Part shown: positions 12,483 to 22,000 of the stretch, in pieces
Position numbering within the stretch: position 1 is the first letter of the stretch
How the letters are laid out: each line of letters opens with the position of its first letter
Origin: Norana najaformis
Lineage: Eukaryota; Annelida; Clitellata; Crassiclitellata; Hormogastridae
Direction of reading: 5' to 3'
NCBI GenBank assembly: GCA_964023275.1
Contig: OZ029917.1
Span: forward strand, 19,716,488-19,780,487
DNA: 64,000 nucleotides
Made by a program: the position numbers and the translations under genes
Notes under the pieces: model-generated
What the model was told of the DNA's origin: nothing
The model's database searches: none
Seen by the model: the letters and a program-made list of their open reading frames with translations, nothing else

Positions 12483-13623
12483 GATTGGGGAAAGGGCCAG
12501 GTCCAAGGCCAGGGCCAGGGATTGGGCCAGGTTTAGGGGCAGGGCCAGGGTTTGGGTTAGGGTTTGGGCCAGGGTTTGTACCAGGGTTTGGGCCAGGGTT
12601 AGGGCCAGGGTTTGGGCCAGGGTTAGGGCCATGGCCAGGGCCAGGGTTAGGGTTAGGGTTTGGGCCAGGGTTAAGGGCAGGGCCAGGTTTGGGCCAGGGT
12701 TTGGTCAAGGGTTAGGGCCAGGGTTTGGGCCAAAGTTAGGGCCAGGGCCAGGGCTAGGGTGAGGGTTAGCTTAGGGTTAGGGTTAGTGTTAGGCCAGGGC
12801 CAGAGCCAGGGCCAGAGCCAGGGCCAGGGTTAGGGTTGTGGCCAGGGCCAGGGCCAAGACCAGGGTCAGGGTTTGGGCCAGGGTTTGGGCCAGGATTAGG
12901 GCCACGATTAAGGCCAGGGCCGGGGTCAAGGCAAGGGACGGGGACGGGGCAGGGCCAGGGCCAGGGCCCGGGCCAGGGCCAGGGCCCGGGTAATGGCCCC
13001 GACCTGGCCCTGGCCCTGGCCCTGGCCCCTGCCCCTGCCCTTCCACTGCCCCTGCCCCTGCCCTGGCCCTGGCCCCGGCTTCGGCCCCTGCCCCGGCCCC
13101 TGCCCCTGCCCCTGCCCCTGCCCCTGCCCCTGCCCCTGCCCCTGCCCCTGCCCCTGCTTCTGCCTCTGCCCCTGCCCCTGCCCCTACCCCTGCCCCTGCC
13201 CGGCCCCGGCCCCGGCCCCGGCCCCGGTCCCGGCCCCGGCCCAGGTCCTGCCATAACCCTGGCCCTCGCCCTGGCACTTTCCCTGGCCCTGGCTCTGGCA
13301 CTGGCACTGGCCCCGGCCCTAGCCCTAACCCTAACCCTGGCTTTGGCCCTGGCCCTGGCCCTGGCTATGGCTTTTATCCCTCACACGGGCCTGGCCGTGG
13401 CCCTGGCCCTAGCTTTGGCCCTGGCCCTGGCCCTGGCCTTGGCCCTGGCCCTGGCCCTGGCTCTGGCCTTGGCCCTGACCCAAACCCTCGCCCAAACCCT
13501 CGCCCAAACCCTGGCCCTAACCCTGGCCAAACCCTGTTCCAGACCATGGCCCTGCCCCTAAACCTGGCCCAAACCCTGGCCCTGGCTTTGGCCCTGGACC
13601 TGGCCCCAACCCTAACCCTAACC

Positions 13624-13663
<40 letters not shown>

Positions 13664-13988
13664 CCCTAACCCTAACCCTAACCCTAACCCTAACCTTAAC
13701 CTTAACCCTAACCCTAACCCTAACCCTAACCCTGGCCCTGGCAATGGCTTTTATCCCTGGCACGGGCCTGGCCGTGGCCCTGGCCCTGGCTTTGGCCCTG
13801 GCCCTGGCCTTGGCCCTGGCCCTGGCCCTGGCTCTGGCCTTGGCCCTGACCCAAACCCTCGCCCAAACCCTCGCCCAAACCCTGGCCCTAACCCTGGCCA
13901 AACCCTGTTCCAGACCATGGCCCTGCCCCTAACCCTGGTCCAAACCCTGGCCCTGGCTTTGGCCCTGGACCTGGCCCCAACCCTAACC

Positions 13989-14028
<40 letters not shown>

Positions 14029-14377
14029 CCCTAACCCTAACCCTAACCCTAACCCTAACCCTAACCCTAACCTTAACCTTAACCCTAACCCTAACCCTAA
14101 CCCTAACCCTAACCCTAACCCTGGCACTGGCAATGGCTTTTATCCCTGGCACGGGCCTGGCCGTGGCCCTGGCCCTGGCTTTGGCCCTGGCCCTGGCCCT
14201 GGCCTTGGCCCTGGACCTGGCTCTGGCCTTGGCCCTGGCCCAAACCCTCGCCCAAACCCTCGCCCAAACCCTGGCCCTAACCCTGGCCAAACCCTGTTCC
14301 AGACCATGGCCCTGCCCCTAACCCTGGTCCAAACCCTGGCCCTGGCTTTGGCCCTGGACCTGGCCCCAACCCTAACC

Positions 14378-14417
<40 letters not shown>

Positions 14418-14784
14418 CCCTAACCCTAACCCTAACCCTAACCCTAACCCTAACCCTAACCTTAACCTTAACCCTAACCCTAACCCTAACCCTAACCCTA
14501 ACCCTGGCCCTGGCAATGGCTTTTATCCCTGGCACGGGCCTGGCCGTGGCCCTGGCCCTGGCTTTGGCCCTGGCCCTGGCCCTGGCCTTGGCCCTGGACC
14601 TGGCTCTGGCCTTGGCCCTGGCCCAAACCCTCGCCCAAACCCTCGCCCAAACCCTGGCCCTAACCCTGGCCAAACCCTGTTCCAGACCATGGCCCTGCCC
14701 CTAACCCTGGCCCAAACCCTGGCCCTGGCTTTGGCCCTGGACCTGGCCCCAACCCTAACCCTAACCCTAACCCTAACCCTAACC

Positions 14785-14824
<40 letters not shown>

Positions 14825-14955
14825 CACTAACCCTAACCCTAACCCTAACCGTAACCCTAACCTTAACCTTAACCCTAACCCTAACCCTACCCTAACCCTA
14901 ACCCTAACCCTAACCCTAACCCTAACCCTAACCCTAACCCTAACCCTAACCCTAA
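12483..14955. repeat. Higher-order unit 5 (innermost, extended C-rich half)
   Basis: G-rich block about 12483-12985, then a C-rich half with a long (CCCCTG)n run near 13090-13200, a (GGCCCC)n-like run near 13200-13240, and four rather than three closing subunits (CTGTTCCAGACCATGG near 13534, 13905, 14294 and 14677). It ends in degenerate CCCTAA repeats up to 14955. There is no return to pure TTAGGG as in the outer units. Confidence 0.88.
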
Positions 14956-15213
14956 GGTTATTAGGGTTATTAGGGTTATTAGGGTTGTTAGGGTTGTTAG
15001 GGTTAGGGTTATTAGGGTTAGGGTTATTAGGATTAGGTTTAGGGTTATTAAGGTTAGGGTTATTAGGGTTAGGGTTAGGGTTATTATGGTTAGGGTTATT
15101 GTTAGGATTATTAGGGTTAGGGTTATTCGGGTTAAGGTTATTAGGATTAGGTTTAGGGTTATTAGGGTTAGGGTTATTAGGGTTGGAGTTATTAGGGTTA
15201 GGGTTAGGGTTAG
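14956..15213 (+). repeat. Degenerate TTATTAGGG-type telomeric repeat
   Basis: At 14956 the CCCTAA orientation flips to GGGTTA with an extra ATT, giving 9-mers (TTATTAGGG) mixed with normal TTAGGG. Longer derivatives carry GGATTAGG, GGTTGTTAGG and similar changes. This decayed stretch separates the higher-order array from the unique sequence and ends at the Penelope-like element near 15213. Confidence 0.9.
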
Positions 15214-16250
15214 AATGTCGAACAGCGGATAGGGTGCACGAGGATAAGCTTCAGAAAGCCAAAAAGATCGAAGGGGTGCAGTGATGCCATAGTATTGTGC
15301 AGAGGCAGCTGTACTAAGCAGTTGTTTTAAGACGCTCATGCTTTCTAAGTGGGTTTAGCGGCGGTTACGTCCATACTTGCTAGATGTGGTTTCCCTCCAT
15401 GTGGCCAAAGTAGGCCTAAGTAAAATTATAATATAATAATCGTGCACAGACAAATAGTCTGATTTTACCAGTTAGATGTTACTTTCAGCGTTACCGTTTA
15501 CGACACTTTTTGCACGTAATTAGATAGACTGTTTTGGCTTTTGCAGGATAGTGTGTTTGTTATGTCGTATGTTCTACTAGTGTATGTGCTACCGAAGCGC
15601 TTTTTGCGTGTTACATGTCGGCATGTCTGGTATCTACGAGCGTTACAGTGTGTAGCCCCTATTTGTCTGTGTAGCTGTTCTTCTTGTTTTTCTGGAATTG
15701 ATGGCCAGAAGCTGTCCTGTGTTATTATGTTTTTTGTATGCCGCTATTATCCTGTAATCCGAGAAGTCTTCATCGTTAAGTATTTTCCTTCTCCATTCTC
15801 TAATTAGGTGTGTTCCTAACGGTGAGCAGGGTATAACGATCGGTAATAAGGTGGGCTTCCCTTCTCATTCATTTCCTTCTCTAGGGTGGCTGTTGAACCA
15901 AATTTCCCCTTTCATTTTTCTAAGCATCCTATGATTGTATCCCTCTTCCGTAGTACGCTAAACAGTGTAAGGCATGCTGTCAAAATCTGTCTGGAAAGAG
16001 CTAAGTCTGTTGAATCGGATAATTTGCGATTTGAGGACCACCAGTGTTGTGTGTGGAGGATGGAAGTATGCCGTGTGGAGGAGTTGGTGGGTGTCTGTTT
16101 CCTTGAAGAAGACCCGTGTTCTAACGTAGTTGTTTCCTCCTTCGTGTATTTAAATACGCTCGTCTCAAGAAAACTAACCTCCGACTCGCTGCAATTAAGA
16201 GTTATTTTTATATCCGGAATTAATGTGTTAAGATATGTGTTAAGAGAGGC
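15214..16250 (-). mobile_element. Penelope-like retroelement, 5'-truncated and frameshifted, 3' end at the telomeric repeat
   Basis: Reading the minus strand from 16250 leftwards, broken frames match the C-terminal half of a Penelope-like reverse transcriptase and its GIY-YIG endonuclease region. Visible pieces are LNTLIPDIKITLNCSESEVS with SFLETSVF (the conserved NS-HP-IKFT stretch), then in a second frame FFKETDTHQLLHTAYFHPPH and KSQIIRFNRLS. Near 15830-15700 follow LPIVIPCSPLG, IREWRRKIL and AAYKKHNNTGQLL. Near 15640-15530 come CNARRYQTCRHVTRKKRFGS and TYDITNTLSCKS, then KTVYLITCKKCRK, the start of the GIY-YIG region. The YxDD catalytic block is not present, so the copy is 5'-truncated, and several frameshifts and stops make it a pseudogene. 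The last recognisable bases run into telomere-type repeats at 15213. Penelope-like elements are known to occur at telomeres in some invertebrates. Family assignment is firm; the mode of insertion is inference. Confidence 0.85.
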
Positions 16251-17620
16251 TGTGTGTCTGCGTCTGCCTGTGTGAGTGTGTTGTGATAAGTTAAGTATAC
16301 TATTAGTGTTTTTGGTAGTGTTGTTGACTGTGTTGTTTTTGTTGGTTTTTGTTTTTTGTAGGTCTTTGCGTCGGATGGGAGATAGAAGCTTTTTTTAATC
16401 ACTCACGTGTTTGGTGATCCTCTGCCAGATTTTCTTTAGTGTTCCCGCCGTGTATTGTATGGTGTCCTGTGTTATGGTTTCGTCTGGGGAAAGCGGTGGG
16501 ATGAATCGGTTGGCAAAGGACCTCTGTAGGCGTCCGTTTATCTACACCAGGTTGTTTTGTTCTTATTCTTGTAGTTTGTTTTTGTATGAGACACCGACTG
16601 CGTGGACCTTCATGGTGAGTGCTTTGCAGGCCTGTGAGATCCGGGTGGTTTCTCTGTACGTCGTACGTTCGAAGTCAGCCATCCTGTTGTATATCCTACC
16701 GATGTGACCAGGTGTTCCACTTTGCTGGGCGGTAGTTTTCCGATGACGTTGGCCAGGTTTGCGAAGTTTGCGCTTGGGAATACATCCACTTGCCAGTCCT
16801 CTGGTATGTCATTCTCTTCGTAGCGATTTCTTTTGCCTTCTCCTTATCCTATGGGTCGATGTTGCTCAGGAAGGTGCGGTTGAAATCGAGTCTTTTCATC
16901 AGATGGTTCAATGCGCAGGCGTGCAGCTCCGTGGCCGTATCGTTGAAGATTTTCTGGATCTCCTCTCGTAGCTCGCTGGTGGGATCCGGTGATGTAGGAT
17001 TGGTCGCCAGGTGTTCCAAGCGTCGCATTATTGAGCCCGGTACGATTTCCCATTGTTCCAGATGGTGTTGGATCTGGATGTTTTTGTGCAGCGCACGACA
17101 CATTATCTGGAAGTCCGGGTTTGATGAACGTACCTGCTCCTGGTTGTGTTGGCGTCGGTCCCGGTTCCGGTCCCAGTTGGTGTTTGCTGTTCTACGGCTC
17201 TCGTCGTGGTTCCAGTTCCGGTTGTTGGATCGGTTCCAGCTATGGCCTAGGTTCCGGTTGTTGCCGGGTTTCGGTTTTGGTTTCCGTTGTTGTTCCGGTC
17301 CTGGTTCCAGTTCCGGTTGTTGTATCCGTTCCAGTCTTCGCTTCGGTCCCGGGTGTTGTGCTGGGTGTGAGGGTTAGGGTTAGTGTTAGGGTTGTGGTTG
17401 TAGTTCCAGCCCTGGTGTCCAGTGTTGTCCATTGAAGCGTGTTGTTCATAGTTTCAGTGTTCGTTGTTGTTCCGGAACCGGTTCCAGTCGTGATTCCGGT
17501 TCCAATTTCGCCCTGTACAAGTCTCTGCGTCATAGTTCTTTCGGTAATAATCCATACACCGTTCGTCGCTAGATCGATCGCGCTGTCCGTTGGTGTCGCG
17601 CCTATCATTATCGTACTTGT
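16251..17620 (-). pseudogene. Cluster of broken minus-strand frames with a low-complexity hexamer-like tract; unrecognised
   Basis: On the minus strand, 17103-16849 stays open for 84 residues with a helical look (ELREEIQKIFNDTATELHAC) and ends in a stop. A neighbouring frame resumes with DWQVDVFPSANFANLANVIG and then, shifted again, with ACKALTMKVHAVGVSYKNK, as if one protein had suffered several frameshifts. Upstream on the minus strand (about 17500-17160) the sequence is a GGTTCC/GGTTGT-rich tract reading as Asn/Arg/Thr-rich repeats. I do not recognise the protein. It could be the missing 5' part of the Penelope-like element, another retroelement ORF, or a decayed gene. No conserved domain is visible. 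Confidence 0.4.
17367..17393 (+). repeat. Short interstitial telomere-like repeat
   Basis: GAGGGTTAGGGTTAGTG followed by TTAGGGTTG lies inside the low-complexity tract, about 2.2 kb inside the end of the telomeric array, in TTAGGG orientation. Confidence 0.75.
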
Positions 17621-18475
17621 GGCTATTGTACATAGTGTTATAATTACGTAATAGAAAATCGTACTAGTAAAGTATAAGAACTTTTATTTATAATCATAGG
17701 CCTTTATCAAAAATGGCCATATGAGTGTTATTTATGGTTAGTGAAGCGCTTTGGATTCTGTAGTGGATGAATGTGCAATTTTGGTGACGAACTTGAAATA
17801 TTTCATACCATGTGGTACAATGCACTAATATGGGATGTTTCAAGGCTTGTTGCGGAGGTAATAGTTCGTGTAACGGAAATCTTCCTCGCATTTTGGTTAG
17901 TCGTATGGGTGGGGTGTACGGTCTGTGAAAAACTATAATTTCCCTTCGGAATAAACATAATTTCCGGTGGTGAACTTGCAATATCTCTTACCGTAAAATG
18001 TACAATTTTTCCGTGAGGTTAGTTTTTGTGAAAGGTAGCACAAAGATACATTGCACGTTATACGATATTAGAAACAAATTTTTGTTAATATTTATCCTTC
18101 AGATTGCTTCTTGCCTAGCTATCAATGGATAGGTAAAACTTGCCTACTTACATACGTACATCTTTATCGTACGTTGTGAGGTCGTTAACCATGTGACCGT
18201 CAGAAGTCCGAAGAAACAAGGTCCTTCGGGTTCCCGCTTTGGAAAAGAATGACATCAGAAACCACCACCGGTTGTAGTGAAGCGGGAATTTTTGGCGTAA
18301 AACGGGGGACAGTTCAGTTAAAAATAAGCAAAGTTTCAACCTTATGTACCCAATTTGCATGTCAGAAATCCGAAACTAATGGAATTCCGCAACGGGGAAT
18401 TACCCGGTTTCCACGGTTCCCCAGGTCGTGGGGCTGTAGTAATACAAAGTTCGCCGGTTCCCGCTCTCCAGAAGA
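17621..18475. other. Subtelomeric intergenic DNA with a diverged internal repeat
   Basis: No gene is recognisable. Two related stretches (near 17788-17830 and 17968-18010) share a GGTGA-GAACTTG-AATAT core followed by TACAAT, and a second motif, GGTTCCCGCT, occurs near 18230 and 18455. This suggests an old tandemly duplicated noncoding repeat. Short frames of 70-95 codons here show no family similarity that I can see. Confidence 0.5.
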
Positions 18476-18641
18476 GCTACTACTACTGCTGCTGCTACCA
18501 CTACTGCCACTACCACTACTACCACTACTACTACTACTACCACTGCTACTTCTACTACCACTACTACTACTACTATTACTACAGTACTACTACTACTACT
18601 ACTACTAATAATAATAATAATAATAATAATAACAATAATCC
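18476..18641 (+). repeat. (CTA)n microsatellite running into (TAA)n
   Basis: CTACTACTGCTG-type trinucleotide repeat to about 18606, then ATAATAATA to 18641. The poly-Leu and poly-Tyr frames across it are artefacts. Confidence 0.95.
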
Positions 18642-19010
18642 AAGAACTTCCTTAGCGCCTGGTTCATATTAAGCATAATAATGAGTGAACATTCAAATTA
18701 AATTATATGACAGCCATAGCTCTTTAGCCGACCGAGTAGTTTATAGCAGAAAACCAGCAAATATTAATGTAGAAACCTTAACCGTTTAATAATGAGCACT
18801 AATATGAATACAATAGATAGATAACGCATGCAAAACAGCAAATTTGAGACACCAGTGGCAATACTTTCCAAACTTTGCTGCTGGTGCAGATGACGATAGG
18901 CCCCTATATGCCGATTTACATGTGTCATTCTTATTGCATTGCAGTTGTCAATCATTCTTAAACTGTAAAGTAAATTAATTGCTTTTAAGAGACGACAAAC
19001 GTTGACGCAG
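18642..19010. other. Noncoding AT-rich stretch upstream of the first recognised synaptotagmin exon
   Basis: I see no gene, repeat family or clear promoter. It closes with a weakly pyrimidine-poor splice acceptor (TTGACGCAG) at 19002-19010. The exon frame is open upstream only to a TAA at 18966 and has no ATG, so the exon is internal rather than a start exon. Confidence 0.6.
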
Positions 19011-22000
19011 GGCGATGTTCCGAACGATTCATCGACGCCCTACAACTGCAACGACAGTTTCGAAGTCCTTCAGGAAGAGGAGCAAAACGATCGTAGAACT
19101 CGAGCTCGCTCTTCCGTTGTTTCCAGCAACACCCTGGACGACGAAGACGACGAAGACACGCTGTCCGAATACCCAGACGAGGATCAGTCATCGAGACGTC
19201 GTTCCAGAGGAGATCCGATATCCAGCACGAGAAACCGTCCAGGAGTGCCACTGACTGTCTGGAAAGACCCTGCGACGGGTTCAGAGGACGTGACGGTTGG
19301 TGCAAGATCCGGTAGCCTTCGACTGACCTTTCTCTACGATGGACGACGCCAGAAGCTAAGCCTTGTCGTCCACGAGGCAGCTGGGTTACCTGACTATGAT
19401 GATGAAACGACGACGTCAGCGCTCAAAGCTGTCAATTACAGCACTCAAGTGCGTATGCTCCTGCTGCCCGGAAAAAACTCGAGGTATCGGACGAAGATTC
19501 GAACTGGAGATCGACCGTCCTACGAAGAGACATTCCACTTCAAAATTAAACCAGGTCAGCTTTACTATGTTGCTTCTAGTACACCAGCCAGCCAGTGACT
19601 TTATCGCAGAGACATTTTACGCAAATGCATTCACGCATTGAGTGTGAGCGAGTGAGTGAGTGAGCAAGTGAGCGAATAGTGACTGAATGATTGCTCGATT
19701 GGACTAAGTAACTTCCCAGTTCTCTCAGCTTAATCACAAACCACCCTAATAGCTCCTCTCCCCCTTCTCTGTCTGGCCTTCTGGCAACCTGACTTGGTTC
19801 TTGATGGCATTTTTTGACAACCCCACTGACTTGACGCAACGCTCGTGAATAAGCTGGTGCTCTGTATTTAGGTTTTAAGTAACTCTATAAATTTCGAGTT
19901 TACGATTACGACTGAGTTATTGAATTAGACTTTACATTGGATATGTTATATAATGTTATTATGCATGTTTTGTGTGCTGTTCAGACAGCGTGACTCAGAT
20001 GGGACTGCGTCTGAGGCTATATGGATCCGAGCGACTGACGCGACTGCGTCTCATCGGAGAAACGATCATTGCATTCGCCACCCTTGACCTCCACCCTCCA
20101 CTCTTACCACCTTCTTCTACCACCCGCCCCTCGAGCGCTTCTTCGTCGGCAGCCGCTATAGGGTTACCGTCCGTCACTCAGTGGTTTGTTCTGGAGCCCA
20201 GGTACAACGTCACGGCAAGTAACGTCTGTTTATGGCTCTTAATCATAATTCCGAGATATCTACAGCGCCCAACGAAAGCTACGTCGCGGGGACCAGCTTA
20301 TTCACAGGGGCTCAGTCAAAACAAAATCGACAGGCAAGAGGGTGCGGGCTCTTAATGTTTACTGTTTCCCGGCTTCAATGTGCACTTCTGCACTTTGTAA
20401 AGATGGCATAATTAAATTATAGTTGTATTGTACTGTATTATTTTAGCGCCTTTCGTGCTACAGAGCATGAGTGTAACTTATAAGTTGAAAGAGTCTGGAG
20501 TTTTTGGCAAACCAACGCGTGTCAAACAGAACAAAGTTCTAATGTGTGATTGTTCTATGAAGATGCTCCGGTGGGGGAACGCGACCTTAAAAACTTGGGT
20601 GTCATCATGCAGGACAGAGATAGCCAGGGCCGTGTAGGTCACCCCATAAGCACCAAAGCACGAGTCGACGCAAAAAAACGCTGTTCAAAAAGACGTCGCA
20701 TGCACCAACGTCAGGTTTGAGGGATTCCCGCACCAAAATTCGACATAGGGTATAGCCTCTACTATTGCTTTGACTAAAGTGGAATACTTCTACTATGAAG
20801 ACTTCTATATCATCGCTATATTAAAGCACAAGTCATCGACATGACGCAGACACGTCTATGGCGGATCAAGGATTTGAAGGTATGGCGATGTCTGGTGCAT
20901 AATGAGCAAAACAATTAGGAAAAACATTAATTCGCCACTTAATTACGTCTGTTACGCCCTTCCCAAATCTCCCAGTTGCTTGCATCTCAAGATGATGTGA
21001 CGTGATCAATAATTTGTCAGCAATCAGAGTCGATGGTAGACTTACTGAAGATGATGAGACTAGATCAGTATCACACCGCGTCATCCCTGATCTGTGGAGA
21101 ACCTCCTCCGCCGTTCCAGAGCGAAATCCCTCAACTGCTCATCGGACTGTCCTACAACGAGGTCACGGGAAGACTGTCCGTCGAAATCATCAAAGGATAC
21201 AGTTTCACCAGCTCAACGGACACCAGATCACCAGGTACTAGAAACCTCATCGTCTCTCCCTCTCTCATCCCTCGTTTTCTCTCTACACTCTTCTCACTCC
21301 ATGTGCATTTATGTTTGTATATAGCCCTATTTAGCGAAAACTGGTGGCAGCTTGGCAGTGTTGAAATGGTGCAAGCAGGCGAAGTGAAGTTAAGTCTTGC
21401 AGGGACCGGGAATTGGTAATTGGATGGAACCTTGCAGGCGCCGACTTCGCTCTACATTTTGAGGTGTCGGTGTAAATGTAAAATGTAAATGTATAGATTT
21501 GATATAGCGACCGTATGGCCTCGACCCTACTCATTTTGCAATGAATTTATCGGGTGAGATCCTTCACCACCGCTGCCCTTTTGAATGGGCGCCCCGCCAT
21601 ATTAAGGTCCCCGTGCACGGACAGTACTACCCCGAGATTTAAATCTCTGAAATAAGCCACGACCAGGACGCGAACCTGGAATCCTCACGCACAGAGGCTC
21701 CTTGGTGTACGCACTTACCCATGTAGCCAACCAGGCCAGCATATGAGTAGGGGCCTACTAACACCAGTGGGAAAGTTAAAACGGCATCCTGTTGTTAGAT
21801 TGCTGCGGTCATGTTTGCGCCTCAGCCTAAAGATCCGTCGACCTCAAGATCATGATTCCGAGAACTTTTAATGAGGAGTTTCTACAGCGTTGTGCAAACA
21901 AAAATTAATTATCTTACAAAATAATGTCTACTTAAAGCGGATACTATCACGTGGACAGAACAGACATAGTTTATCTATTGTCGTGTAATATATAGGCATC

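Larger units (their letters stand above)
1..14955. repeat. Composite telomeric/subtelomeric higher-order array
   Basis: The whole stretch is built from TTAGGG-derived hexamers. Pure tracts of TTAGGG or CCCTAA alternate with blocks in which most hexamers are changed to CCAGGG, TTTGGG, CCAGAG or their complements while the 6-bp phase is largely kept. A unit of about 2.9 kb recurs with block starts near 214, 3814, 6694, 9586 and 12483 (spacings about 3600, 2880, 2892 and 2897). Each unit has a G-rich left part and a C-rich right part, so the G-strand switches between strands within a unit. Long open frames exist in all six frames because the hexamers carry no stop in most frames; none is a gene. 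This is subtelomeric DNA of a TTAGGG organism; the repeat family itself is unknown to me. Confidence 0.95.

Noticed and set aside
1-14900. Dozens of open frames of 60-335 codons rich in Gly-Pro, Leu-Thr, Arg-Val or Pro-Asn
   Set aside because: They are translations of TTAGGG-derived hexamers, which lack stops in most frames. They occur on both strands at once and follow the repeat, not a gene.
15541-15807. 88-codon plus-strand frame with a hydrophobic start, considered as a synaptotagmin N-terminal anchor exon
   Set aside because: It overlaps the Penelope-like endonuclease region on the other strand and has no similarity to the synaptotagmin linker.
15886-16275. 129-codon plus-strand frame
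   Set aside because: It is the antisense of the Penelope-like reverse transcriptase; the minus-strand reading carries the conserved motifs.
18249-18672. Poly-Leu and poly-Tyr frames
   Set aside because: Produced by the (CTA)n microsatellite.
21666-21729. Possible functional tRNA gene on the minus strand
   Set aside because: The A and B boxes are tRNA-like, but the sequence continues into a repeated SINE body and no good cloverleaf acceptor stem is visible.
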